Below are positions 54,861 to 62,944 of a stretch of DNA of 64,000 nt, in pieces (position 1 is the first letter of the stretch; every line of letters starts with the position of its first letter). The translations under genes were made by a program, and so were the position numbers. This DNA is from Erwinia phyllosphaerae (GTDB lineage Bacteria > Pseudomonadota > Gammaproteobacteria > Enterobacterales > Enterobacteriaceae): the NCBI RefSeq assembly GCF_019132875.1, contig NZ_JAHSPF010000001.1, positions 248,001-312,000 of the forward strand, given 5' to 3'. The notes beneath the pieces were generated by a model. That model was not told the origin of the DNA and did no database searches. It saw only the letters and a program-made list of their open reading frames with translations.

Positions 54861-55018
54861 ATGCCGGTTGGAAAACCTGGCGTCGGGGGTTGATTACTGC
54901 AATGCCGGTTGGAAACCCTGGCGTCGGGGGTCGCTTACCACAACGCCAGTAAAAAAAATCTGGCGTCAAAGTCACTGACCACAACGCCAGTAAAAAAACC
55001 GGCGTTGGTTGCCTACCA
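54861..55018. repeat. Four 41-bp tandem repeats with hairpin potential between rluA-like gene and yaiL
   Basis: Units begin at 54861, 54902, 54943 and 54984 with an exact 41-base spacing; the last is incomplete and runs into the yaiL stop codon. Each contains a small imperfect inverted repeat, for example CGCCAG with CTGGCG around an A-rich loop in unit 3. Units 1-2 and 3-4 form two sub-types. They may act as a bidirectional terminator block. Confidence 0.8.
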
Positions 55019-55552
55019 CATTAAATCATCGGGCACTTTGAAATCTGCGTAAGGATCGTCTTCGTCCTGCTCTTCCTGACTCAGCGCGCTGTTTAATACG
55101 ATGCTGGTTGCGTCTCGCTGCGCGATTTTATCGGCTACGCTGGCAGGGATAATAGCGTATTCGCTTTCGCCGCTGGCGTTAACCGCCAGGCGAGCAATGG
55201 CAAGGCGACCGTTAATCAGCTGCGTTTGCGTCGCCTTATCAACTTCGATTTTTTTAATCAGGTTATTGTCGGTGAAGTTAAAACCTATATTTCCTCTTGA
55301 AATATCGATTTTATTCATTTCAATCAGCTGCTTCACCTGCGCCTTGTACTCTTTCGACAGCGCAGCCTGTTTTTGCTGCTCGTTCAGCAACTTATCGCGC
55401 TCAAGCTGGGCTTTTTTATTCTCTTCTACCGCTTCTCTTGCCTCACGCGCCTGCACGCGTGATTTTTTGGCCGTTTTCTGAACCTTAGCCATTTTTTTGC
55501 TGGTGACTAATCCAGCTTTAAGCATCTGCTCTTGTAGAGTAAGTTTTGTCAT
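55013..55552 (-). CDS. yaiL: YaiL/DUF2058 nucleic-acid-associated protein
   Basis: A 179-residue protein with a strongly basic, coiled-coil N-terminal third (M-T-K-L-T-L-Q-E-Q-M-L-K-A-G-L-V, then K/R/E-rich up to about residue 75), a compact beta-rich middle and an acidic C-terminus. This is the layout of the DUF2058 family, of which E. coli YaiL is a member. The family is described as nucleoprotein or polynucleotide-associated, but the exact job is not established. Its stop codon lies inside the last of the 41-bp repeats. Confidence 0.88.
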   Translation of the reverse strand: MTKLTLQEQMLKAGLVTSKKMAKVQKTAKKSRVQAREAREAVEENKKAQLERDKLLNEQQKQAALSKEYKAQVKQLIEMNKIDISRGNIGFNFTDNNLIKKIEVDKATQTQLINGRLAIARLAVNASGESEYAIIPASVADKIAQRDATSIVLNSALSQEEQDEDDPYADFKVPDDLMW

Positions 55553-55608
55553 CTTCGTTAAACCTGTTGCATGATGGCCGGGATTTTACCGTAACATCCA
55601 CGTCTGCC

Positions 55609-56091
55609 TTATTTTCCGAGCAGTTTCACCGTGGCATCCACGTCAATTTCATCTTCCGAAAAGATCAACGTCGTTCCCTGGAAAGTGGTAATCGCCAGTT
55701 TTTTCAGCGAGCGCATTTCGCCAGGCTTAGTCTCTGATTTTGGCCGGATGCTGCCCATCAATACGCCTACCGAAAGCACCCCATTTTCTTTATCAATGCG
55801 GGTATCGGCCGGAACTTCCTCATGGTAAACCAGGAAAGACTTGATCGCGGTAAGCTTAAGGCGCTCGCCTGCGATATAGATGTATTTGCTTTCCGGCACC
55901 ACTTTTACCGCATAAGCCGATAAGCCTTTGCTGTTAGTGGTAGGTTCAAACGTGACCGCCGCATCTTTCTTGATCAGATCAGGATTGGCGACCTTAATCA
56001 CATGAAAATAACGGTTGTCGCCGTTTTCATCTTTGATAAATCCAAAGCCTTTATCTTTAAACCAGGTTGTGATCGTTCCGTTCATCGCCAT
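55609..56091 (-). CDS. Cold-shock-domain protein with C-terminal extension
   Basis: A 160-residue protein. Residues 3-65 form a cold-shock domain: G-T-I-T-T-W-F-K-D-K-G-F-G-F-I contains the RNP1-like segment, and R-Y-F-H-V replaces the usual V-F-V-H RNP2. The remaining 95 residues, beginning Y-I-Y-I-A-G-E-R-L-K-L-T-A-I-K-S, are an extension I do not recognise. Such proteins bind single-stranded RNA or DNA. It lies 56 bases upstream of yaiL in the same direction, so the two nucleic-acid-binding proteins may be co-expressed. The start could be either ATG, two codons apart. Confidence 0.75.
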   Translation of the reverse strand: MAMNGTITTWFKDKGFGFIKDENGDNRYFHVIKVANPDLIKKDAAVTFEPTTNSKGLSAYAVKVVPESKYIYIAGERLKLTAIKSFLVYHEEVPADTRIDKENGVLSVGVLMGSIRPKSETKPGEMRSLKKLAITTFQGTTLIFSEDEIDVDATVKLLGK

Positions 56092-56348
56092 TGCTGCCCG
56101 TATCGTTTATCTACTCAATTTTCGTGACGCGCAGTGTAAAACACAATGCCTGCGCAGACCACGCCTTTGGTTCAGGTCCCGACGAGAAATTTTGCCAGGC
56201 GAGGAGATGGCGGCTAATGCCCGTACAACGGTCCGGAGATTTATCTGCTGCTAAACGGTCTTTCCGGCAAGGCCGCCGGTGACGAGTCTGTGCTACCAGC
56301 GAACCGGCCACGAAAAGCCTGCTCGCTGGCATGGTTCTCTGTGCCGGA

Positions 56349-56690
56349 TTAACGGGTTGCCGTGTCGTCCAGCTCGTTTAAGACAATCTCTTTTGCCGGC
56401 AGCGAGGCGAGCTTGTCCTGATAGTCGGCTGACAGATCGGGCAGGCTGGTAAACTGGCCATCCAGAAAAAGGAAGTCTGTTTTACCGGCAATATCTTCCA
56501 GCGCTTCGCTTTCCGTGTTCAGCCCTTCGCCCTTCTCGCTGTTGCCATCCATTAGCCAGGAAATTTTGCCCGCTTCACGGGTAAAGGTTCCCAGATCGAC
56601 GACGTGGCCATCAATATTCTGGGCAAGGATGTGGCCCTCACAAAGGAATAACAGATAGGGCATGCGGTCCCGCTTGCTGGTTTCAGCCAT
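56349..56690 (-). CDS. Uncharacterised 113-residue protein
   Basis: Start supported by CCAGGAGATTACT in front of the ATG. The sequence is acidic and soluble, with two probable beta segments at the start (Y-L-L-F-L-C-E-G-H-I-L-A-Q-N-I) and no signal peptide, membrane segment or recognised motif. It lies downstream of the protease-nuclease gene in the same direction but 175 bases away, with no sign of coupling. I do not recognise the family. Confidence 0.6.
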   Translation of the reverse strand: MAETSKRDRMPYLLFLCEGHILAQNIDGHVVDLGTFTREAGKISWLMDGNSEKGEGLNTESEALEDIAGKTDFLFLDGQFTSLPDLSADYQDKLASLPAKEIVLNELDDTATR

Positions 56691-56866
56691 AGTAATCTCC
56701 TGGTCGTTTTCTTTACGCTGACAACGGACAGCGCATTGAGAACATCAAGTATAGGTTCTGATTCTGCCATCCGTTTTAACGGCAACTCAGCACGAGACGG
56801 CAGAAGATAACTTTGATTCCTCCATAGCCGCAGATGCTAAGGCTGCCACGGTAGTACGGTGCTGAC

Positions 56867-58663
56867 TTACAGCAGATCCTCCCAGGTCATAACCAGCTTT
56901 GCCGGTAGCGGATCGGCCAGCAGCGCGGCGTCCGGCTGCCAGCTGTCCCAGTCGCGAAAAGCGGCAAAGTCGAGACCGGTGAGTTTTTCCAGCGAGCTGA
57001 CCGTCACGCGATAAGCATCAACGTTGGGCGCGGATTCCGCCTGTGCCTGCGGCAGTATGCGACGCGGCGTGTCGAGCAGCTTATCCTGGCTGACCAGCAA
57101 TGCCGTCGCCTGCGGCTTGCCCTGGGGGCCGATGCGCAGCACCACCTTCCAGAACATCAGCGGCACCGACCAGTCTGCGTACTGCCTGGCCTGATCGTTC
57201 AATACCGGCCCGGTCAGCACGCTGATCTGCTTTTTAGTGACCAGCACGCCATATTCCAGAATATAGCGCTCGACGCCCTGCCAGTACTGCTGGCTCTGAT
57301 TGAACAGGTAATGCTGCTGCGAGCAGTTGGTAAAGTGGAAGGTATCTTTATTAGCCCGCACCGCTTCGGCTGCGGTTCCCCAGGTAGGATCGCTACGGCG
57401 GGTAAGATGGCCGCGATCGAACCAGCGGCTGTACTCGCTATAGAAAGCCTGGCCGGTGACGTAGCGGCTGTCGATGCGGCTGTCTTCGTACCAGCTATCC
57501 CCTTCCGGTAGCAGCGAGGGCTGGCCGTTTCCGCGATCGATATTGATATAGCGCGCGCCGTCGATATTAACGGCGCTGAAAAAGGCCAGCCGCCGTTCGG
57601 CGTTCATAATCAGTGAAAAATGCTCATAGTTAAGCAGCGCCGCCGTGCCCTTGCTGCCGTCGCGCAACGGAGCCACTTCGGCTGCACGAGGAGCGACAAT
57701 GTCGGCCAGGTTAATCGGATGTCCGCCCAGAAAATCGGCCTGGAAGCCGTCGCGATTGCCATAGTTGGCGTCCGGTGCGGCTGCGCTGGCTACCGTACGC
57801 AGCGGCGTGACGTCAGCGGTTAGCGCCTGCATTAGCTGTGCCTGCATGGCGGCGTCCAGCTGCGGCAGTTCGCCCTTCAGCCAGTCGGTTAATGCGCTGA
57901 TGCGGATGCCTTCGTTAAGCCATTCGCCATTGCTTTCCACGCTGCCATGATGCAGCGCAACCAGCTGCCAGCTGTCGTTAAAGACCGGCGCGCCGGATGA
58001 GCCGCCCTCGGTGTCGGCTTCATAGTGTAAAAACTGTTCGTGACGTGCCAGCAAGGTGTTATTGCGTAGGGTAACCTGCTGCGGCGCGCCGCCGGGATGA
58101 TGGATCAGATTGAGGCTGATACCCAGCGCATGCTTATCGTTGCGATCGCTCAGGTTAAGAGGAACAGGATTTTCGCCGCTGCCGCTGAGGGCTTCGCCCA
58201 GCGCGACCAGCGTACAGTCAAAGCTTTCCGTTGGGCTGGTCAGCCAGAAGCGTTCCGGATCGATACTGTACAGAAGGCCGTCAGCAATTGCGCCCGTTTC
58301 GCTCTGGTGATAACCAAACTGTAGGGTGATCGCCCCCTGCTTTGGCGGTTCCGGCAGCAGATGGTGATTGGTAACAAACAGGCCGCCATACGTTAAAAAG
58401 CCGCTGCCTTTTGGTACGCCGTCTTCGCGCACCAGCGCCACGGCCCGCGCCGCGCTCAATCCCTGTTGCAAAAAGGAGATCGGTAGCAGATCGTTGGTTT
58501 CACCGGTAATAATGCCCTGCCTGGCACGTTGCTGAAAGGCGTAACGCTGGGCGCGTCCTCGATCCGGCTCTGCCTGGCCGCCTTTTTTCAGGGCGGCGCG
58601 CGTTTGCTGCCGCTGCTTTGCGGTTAACGTCAGCCGCGAGGCGATTAGCTCTTTGCTTTTCAT
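56867..58663 (-). CDS. Trypsin-like protease fused to DNA/RNA non-specific nuclease
   Basis: A 598-residue two-domain protein. Residues about 65-265 are a trypsin-like serine protease with the triad His101 (T-N-H-H-L-L), Asp149 (S-F-D-C-T-L-V) and Ser223 (E-G-G-S-S-G-A-P-V-F). Residues about 340-560 are a DNA/RNA non-specific (NUC/beta-beta-alpha-metal) endonuclease with D-R-G-H at 416-419 and a metal-ligand Asn near 455. There is no signal peptide, and the N-terminal 60 residues are lysine/arginine-rich. Both active sites look intact. A cytoplasmic protease joined to a nuclease suggests a regulated toxic effector, for example in phage defence, but no partner or sensor gene is adjacent. The alternative is a nutrient-scavenging enzyme exported by an unrecognised route. 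Confidence 0.85.
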   Translation of the reverse strand: MKSKELIASRLTLTAKQRQQTRAALKKGGQAEPDRGRAQRYAFQQRARQGIITGETNDLLPISFLQQGLSAARAVALVREDGVPKGSGFLTYGGLFVTNHHLLPEPPKQGAITLQFGYHQSETGAIADGLLYSIDPERFWLTSPTESFDCTLVALGEALSGSGENPVPLNLSDRNDKHALGISLNLIHHPGGAPQQVTLRNNTLLARHEQFLHYEADTEGGSSGAPVFNDSWQLVALHHGSVESNGEWLNEGIRISALTDWLKGELPQLDAAMQAQLMQALTADVTPLRTVASAAAPDANYGNRDGFQADFLGGHPINLADIVAPRAAEVAPLRDGSKGTAALLNYEHFSLIMNAERRLAFFSAVNIDGARYINIDRGNGQPSLLPEGDSWYEDSRIDSRYVTGQAFYSEYSRWFDRGHLTRRSDPTWGTAAEAVRANKDTFHFTNCSQQHYLFNQSQQYWQGVERYILEYGVLVTKKQISVLTGPVLNDQARQYADWSVPLMFWKVVLRIGPQGKPQATALLVSQDKLLDTPRRILPQAQAESAPNVDAYRVTVSSLEKLTGLDFAAFRDWDSWQPDAALLADPLPAKLVMTWEDLL

Positions 58664-58909
58664 CCGTTTCTCCGTGGTAAAAGGTAAGCCCCTTTAACCA
58701 TAGCCGCTGGTGATAAGCATGGTGTGACGGAAAGAATAGCCTGATGAAATTCGGCCCCCCTTTTTTTGCAAAAGTATCATAATTGCAGAGTATGAGCAGA
58801 CGCGCAGCGGTTTTCAGACTGCGGATAAACCCGGGCATGGCTTTTTTGGTCATCAACGCTGACAATAACATCCCCCGCGCTAATTGACGGACAGATAAGA
58901 GGTTATGAC

Positions 58910-59464
58910 ATGCAACAAGGACCACTCACGGCCGAAGAACTGGAATGGCTTGACGATATACTGGCGCAGTACGGCACCGACGACGCGGTGCTGGATGCAT
59001 CTGAGCTGGACGGGCTGTTAACCGCCGTGCTCTCTGCGCCGGAGACCATTTCCCCTGAGCGCCTGCAGGTAATGATCTGGGGGGGCGAAAATCATTTTCC
59101 GGCATGGGATACGGTCGATCAGGAGCGCTTTAACGGGCTGGTGACGCAACATCTGAACGATATTGCCGAACGCCTGAAGGATTATCCGGAACAGTTCGAA
59201 CCGCTTTTCGGCACCAGCAGCGTGGAAGATCTGGAAGTGACTATCGTGGAAGAGTGGTGCATCGGCTATATGCGAGGCGTCGAGCTGAGCGACTGGTCGG
59301 CGCTGCCGGAACATTTGCAGCCTGCGCTACACGCCATCGCGCTGCACGGTCGGGAAGAGAATTTTGCCGAGCTGGAAAAGATGACGGCAGAAGAGTTTGA
59401 GCAAAGCGTGGAGTCAATCCGTCACGCCGCGCTTGAGCTGGCCGGTAACTGGCCGCTGCACTAG
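58910..59464 (+). CDS. yecA: YecA-like UPF0149 protein lacking the SEC-C tail
   Basis: A 184-residue protein of the UPF0149 family (YgfB/YecA). It begins with the pattern of E. coli YecA (G-P-L-x-x-x-E-L-E-W-L-D-D-I-L) and continues with L-D-G-L-L-T-A-V-L-S, E-Q-F-E-P-L-F-G, T-I-V-E-E-W-C-x-G-Y-M-R-G-V and A-I-A-L-H-G-x-E-E-N-F. E. coli YecA ends with a cysteine-rich SEC-C zinc motif. Here the protein stops right after the UPF0149 domain, and no such motif is found in the 90 bases that follow. It is preceded by AGAGGTT. Function is poorly known. Confidence 0.8.
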   Translation: MQQGPLTAEELEWLDDILAQYGTDDAVLDASELDGLLTAVLSAPETISPERLQVMIWGGENHFPAWDTVDQERFNGLVTQHLNDIAERLKDYPEQFEPLFGTSSVEDLEVTIVEEWCIGYMRGVELSDWSALPEHLQPALHAIALHGREENFAELEKMTAEEFEQSVESIRHAALELAGNWPLH

Positions 59465-59471
59465 TGACAAA

Positions 59472-59493
59472 GCCGCGCTGCTGAAGGCGCGGC
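59472..59493. terminator. Hairpin after the yecA-like gene
   Basis: GCCGCGC / GCGCGGC with an 8-base loop, just 8 bases after the stop. No T-run follows, so termination is uncertain. Confidence 0.35.
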
Positions 59494-59554
59494 CTGCAAG
59501 GTTAAAGTGCACAGTTCATTCCAGTAGCTGTAGCGCAAGGTCAGGCGATAGCGG

Positions 59555-59734
59555 TTATTTTTCACCATAGCTCCTTGCGCGCAGCCAGCTGGTTTCAAAG
59601 CCGTAAAGCTGGCTGACGGGCAGCAGGGATTCCGTCATCCGGGAGGGATCGGGATACTCTTCCTGCGACACCGGCAGAGAAAGCCAGCCGGAAACAGCAC
59701 TCATATATTTTCTGAAAGAAGCGAACAGTTTCAT
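59555..59734 (-). CDS. Small hypothetical protein, 59 residues
   Basis: I chose the ATG at 59734 because AGGAGAAGG lies at ideal spacing in front of it. The longer frame to 59812 reaches into the region upstream of the TetR gene. The protein has a mildly amphipathic basic N-terminus (M-K-L-F-A-S-F-R-K-Y-M) and no recognised motif. The strong ribosome binding site is the main evidence that it is real. It is divergent from the TetR gene. Confidence 0.5.
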   Translation of the reverse strand: MKLFASFRKYMSAVSGWLSLPVSQEEYPDPSRMTESLLPVSQLYGFETSWLRARSYGEK

Positions 59735-59860
59735 AACCTTCTCCTGCGATGCCGAAACAAGAATGCGATAGGGAAGATTTAAACGCAGGCGCGGCCAGGA
59801 GGGAAATACCATATTGTTCCGACTTTTGCCGGAAATCGGCTTTAGTTTTTTTATGGTATC

Positions 59861-59880
59861 CTTGCGGCTTCAGCCGTAAG
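59861..59880. promoter_or_regulatory. Inverted repeat upstream of the TetR gene
   Basis: CTTGCGGCT-TC-AGCCGTAAG, 8 of 9 positions paired, about 30 bases before the TetR start. It could be an autoregulatory operator; unproven. Confidence 0.35.
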
Positions 59881-59909
59881 GCTCTGGATTATGGATTGAC
59901 TGATTTGCT

Positions 59910-60572
59910 ATGCCCGCTATCGCCAAACGAAAAAACGATCCTGAAGGACTAAAAAAGCGCATTCTTGCCGGTGCACTGGCTACTTTTGCCGAGTTCGGCC
60001 TGCAGGGTGCGCGTATGGAACAGATCGCTGACCATGCCGACACCACCAAGCGGATGGTGGTTTACCATTTCGGTAATAAAGAGAACCTTTATATGGCCGT
60101 GCTGGAGCAGGTTTACCAGGCTATTCGCCAGCACGAAACCGGACTAAACCTGTCCGAGCTGCCGCCGCGGCTGGCAATGCAGAAACTGGCTGAGGCCAGC
60201 TTTGACTATCACCTTTCCCATCCTGATTTTATGCGTCTGGTCTGTAGCGAAAACCTGATGCGCGGCCGCTATATCAGCCAGTCGGCACGGATTAAAGCAC
60301 TAAACCAGAGCGCGCTCGACGTGCTGGAAGAGATTCTGTCGCGCGGCAAAGCCGCTGGTGTCTTTACCGCTCAGGCCGATACGATTGACGTGCATCGCCT
60401 GATCAGCAGCATCTGCACGCATAACGTTTCTAACCGCTACACCTTTAACACCCTGTTTGGCGGTGATGAAAGCGAGCAGCAAAGTATTGCCCGTAACCGC
60501 CAGCTGGTCGTCGACGCCACACTGCGCTATTTGTGCCCTGAAGCAGTGCAATCTTGTACAATTAACAAATAA
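59910..60572 (+). CDS. TetR-family transcriptional regulator
   Basis: A 220-residue TetR/AcrR regulator. The N-terminal helix-turn-helix spans about residues 15-62 (R-I-L-A-G-A-L-A-T-F-A-E-F-G-L-Q-G-A-R, then T-T-K-R-M-V-V-Y-H-F-G-N-K-E-N-L-Y). The C-terminal ligand domain resembles the NicS-like group, with H-P-D-F-M-R-L-V and S-I-C-T-H-N-V-S-N-R-Y. It lies just upstream of the FAD-oxidase/GT8 pair in the same direction. Two TTGTACAA palindromes at its 3' end and in the gap to that pair are candidate operators. Ligand unknown. Confidence 0.9.
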   Translation: MPAIAKRKNDPEGLKKRILAGALATFAEFGLQGARMEQIADHADTTKRMVVYHFGNKENLYMAVLEQVYQAIRQHETGLNLSELPPRLAMQKLAEASFDYHLSHPDFMRLVCSENLMRGRYISQSARIKALNQSALDVLEEILSRGKAAGVFTAQADTIDVHRLISSICTHNVSNRYTFNTLFGGDESEQQSIARNRQLVVDATLRYLCPEAVQSCTINK

Positions 60573-60588
60573 GTTGTACAACTTTTTT
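60554..60588. promoter_or_regulatory. Paired TTGTACAA palindromes followed by a T-run
   Basis: TTGTACAA at 60554-60561 and GTTGTACAAC at 60573-60582, centres 20 bases (two helix turns) apart, then TTTTTT. The spacing suits two repressor dimers upstream of the 60695 gene. Equally, the two copies can pair with each other into an AT-rich terminator for the TetR gene. Confidence 0.5.
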
Positions 60589-60694
60589 AGGGTAACAGCT
60601 ATTGTTCCAGGGCGATTCAGCTACGCTTATTAAGGTTAATCGCTGAAGAACCCCCGCATTCACTTACTGACAGGCCTTATGCCAGGAGCTGCCA

Positions 60695-62083
60695 ATGGCA
60701 CGCCATAATCCCGGTTATCCACGCCGTAAGCCGGACATTGAAGAAGGCAAAATAGTGAACTGGGCGCAAAACGCCACGCTGGCGGACAGCCGTGCCGTTA
60801 GCGCCCCCCAAACAGAAGAAGAACTCTGCCGTCTCGTTGCTGCCAGCACGGGAAAAATCCGCGTGATGGGCAGCAAAATGTCGCCGGGCCGCATGCTTAA
60901 GCTGACGGCAGAGGGCGACACGTTGTTAGACCTTCGTCATCTGCGCGGCCTGATCGCCATGGACGATAACAGTGCGACCTTTGGCGGCAGTACGCCGATG
61001 CACGAAATCTATGAAATCCTGACTGCCGAAGGCAAAATGCTGCCCTCTTCGCCCGGCGTTATCGCCTCGCAGACGCTGGCGGGCGCGCTGGCCACCGGTA
61101 CGCACGGTCAGGGACTGCAGCAAAGCTCTATCGCCGATGAGGCGCTGAGCATCCGCATGGTGCTGGCAGATGGCTCGGTGATGAACTTTGGCCGTAGCCA
61201 TCCCGATTTTCATGCCGTCCAGTTAGGTATGGGCGTGCTGGGTATCGTTACCCAGGTCACGCTGCGCACTACTGCATCGCTGATTTATACCTGTTTTAAA
61301 AACGCGGTCAGCGGCGATACGCTGGAGCAAGACCTGCTGGACTGGAACCATAATTATGCGCTGAGCAAAGCCTGGTGGTTCCCCAATGAAAACCAGGTGC
61401 ACGTCTGGGCCGCGCGCGAAGCCAATAGCGAAGAAATTGCGCAGTACCAGGCGAATAACCATGACCTGGTGAAGCAGGAAGAGACCAGCGATGCGATGAA
61501 CGAAACCATCGAGCAAACGCTGGAGCATATGCGTAGCGATACCAAAATCGTTGACGAAAACGGTAAGCCTTTCCGCACCGTGACGCGCTTTAAAGATTTT
61601 TCGGACGTTACCGGCGACGTTTATCAGGTTTTTTGTCGCGGTATCGCCACGCCGCAGATCAACGTCGAGATCGGCATTCCGCTGGCACGGGCGGGTGAGG
61701 TCATTCGCAAGATCAAAGACTGGCATAGCGAAACGCAGCCGCATATGCACTACCCGATTATTCTGCGCTGTACCGGGCCTTCTGAGAGCTGGCTCAGCCC
61801 CTCATATGGCGCGGATACCTGCTTCTTTGGGTTTGTGGTTTATTACGCCGAAGACGGTTCGCTTTCTGAAGAAGGCGTGAGCTTCTTACAGGCGGTTGAA
61901 AAGATTTTAGCGGCCGAAGGCGGTCGACCACACTGGGGCAAATATTTTGACGAGGCGCTCTATAACTGGCCGGAAATTTATCCGCAGTGGCAGGCCTTCC
62001 GTCAGGCGCGTGAAATCCTTGATCCACAGCAGAAATTTACTAATGCGTTTACCGCAGAACTTTTTGAAGGAGAAGGCCAATGA
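60695..62083 (+). CDS. FAD-binding oxidoreductase, sugar-lactone (ALO/GULO) oxidase type
   Basis: A 462-residue flavoprotein. The FAD-binding_4 domain covers about residues 20-200, with G-T-H-G-Q-G at 135-140. The C-terminal part resembles the D-arabinono-1,4-lactone oxidase (ALO) family. Where covalent members have G-S-G-H-S, this protein has G-S-K-M-S-P at 59-64, so the histidyl-FAD link is probably missing. The likely reaction is oxidation of an aldonolactone or polyol with O2 or another acceptor; the substrate is not clear. Its stop overlaps the GT8 start (ATGA), so the two are coupled. No signal peptide is seen. Confidence 0.82.
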   Translation: MARHNPGYPRRKPDIEEGKIVNWAQNATLADSRAVSAPQTEEELCRLVAASTGKIRVMGSKMSPGRMLKLTAEGDTLLDLRHLRGLIAMDDNSATFGGSTPMHEIYEILTAEGKMLPSSPGVIASQTLAGALATGTHGQGLQQSSIADEALSIRMVLADGSVMNFGRSHPDFHAVQLGMGVLGIVTQVTLRTTASLIYTCFKNAVSGDTLEQDLLDWNHNYALSKAWWFPNENQVHVWAAREANSEEIAQYQANNHDLVKQEETSDAMNETIEQTLEHMRSDTKIVDENGKPFRTVTRFKDFSDVTGDVYQVFCRGIATPQINVEIGIPLARAGEVIRKIKDWHSETQPHMHYPIILRCTGPSESWLSPSYGADTCFFGFVVYYAEDGSLSEEGVSFLQAVEKILAAEGGRPHWGKYFDEALYNWPEIYPQWQAFRQAREILDPQQKFTNAFTAELFEGEGQ

Positions 62084-62898
62084 TGGCATGGGCAACCCTG
62101 TTAACGCAGCCAGGCTACCTGGCAGGCGTCAGGGCGCTAAACAGATCGCTTAAGAAAAGCGGCAGCCGCTACCCGCTGGTGGTAATGGCCACGGAAAATA
62201 TCGACGCGCACGCCAGGGAAGTTCTGGAGAAAGAAGGCTGTCTGGTGCGCGAAGTGCAGCCGGTCAGCCCCGACAGCAACCTGCAACAGCACTACGCCAA
62301 CGCGCGTTTTTCCGAAGTCTGGACCAAGCTGGCGGTCTGGCAGCTTACCGAGTTTGAGCGCATTGTGTTTCTGGATGCCGATATGCTGGTGGTACAGAAT
62401 ATGGATGAGCTGTTCGGGATGCCGCTGGCTGAAGATCAGATCGCCGCCTGCCACGCCTGCCGCTGCAATCCAAATAAAATTGCCAGCTATCCAAAAAGCT
62501 GGACGCCGGAAAACTGTTTCTACAGCTACTGTCGCGGCCTGGAGCATACCGAACAGCCGGATGAAGTGGATAACTACCTGAACGGCGGCTTCCTGGTACT
62601 GCGACCGGATCGGGCGGTTTATGCGGATATGCTGCAAAAGCTGGCGGCGTTAAACGATCTGTCACGCTATCTGTTTGCCGAGCAGGATTTCCTGAACGAC
62701 TACTTTCACCAGCGCTGGCAGCCGCTGCCCTACATCTATAACGCGCTGAAAACGCTGCCGTTCCAGCATGCTGCCATGTGGCATCTTTCTGAGGTGAAAA
62801 ATATTCACTACATTATTGATAAGCCCTGGGAGAAGCAGCCCGACCCCGCTGACCGCTATTACGAGCTCAATAAAATGTGGTGGGATGTTGCTGAGTAA
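62080..62898 (+). CDS. Glycosyltransferase family 8 (glycogenin/galactinol-synthase-like)
   Basis: A 272-residue GT8 enzyme. It begins with Y-L-A-G-V-R-A-L-N-R-S-L-K-K-S (nucleotide-sugar loop), has the metal-binding D-A-D at 99-101 in V-F-L-D-A-D-M-L, and Y-L-N-G-G-F-L-V-L near 165. W-H-L-S and the final W-W-D-V-A are also typical of the bacterial and fungal members close to galactinol synthase. Retaining GT8 enzymes transfer glucose or galactose from UDP-sugar. Its ATG overlaps the stop of the FAD-oxidase gene, so the two act in one pathway, perhaps making and oxidising a sugar or polyol derivative (inference). Confidence 0.88.
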   Translation: MMAWATLLTQPGYLAGVRALNRSLKKSGSRYPLVVMATENIDAHAREVLEKEGCLVREVQPVSPDSNLQQHYANARFSEVWTKLAVWQLTEFERIVFLDADMLVVQNMDELFGMPLAEDQIAACHACRCNPNKIASYPKSWTPENCFYSYCRGLEHTEQPDEVDNYLNGGFLVLRPDRAVYADMLQKLAALNDLSRYLFAEQDFLNDYFHQRWQPLPYIYNALKTLPFQHAAMWHLSEVKNIHYIIDKPWEKQPDPADRYYELNKMWWDVAE

Positions 62899-62944
62899 CG
62901 CTTTAACCGGGTGAGGTTCCTCGCCCGTCGCCTTTCTCAATCGT

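Noticed and set aside
54861-55018. Possible CRISPR array
   Set aside because: Four units with a 41-base period and no unique spacers of constant length; the units themselves vary, so it is a tandem repeat.
56111-56332. 73-codon minus-strand frame between the cold-shock-domain gene and the 113-residue gene
   Set aside because: No ribosome binding site, composition unlike a protein, and no motif; likely non-coding.
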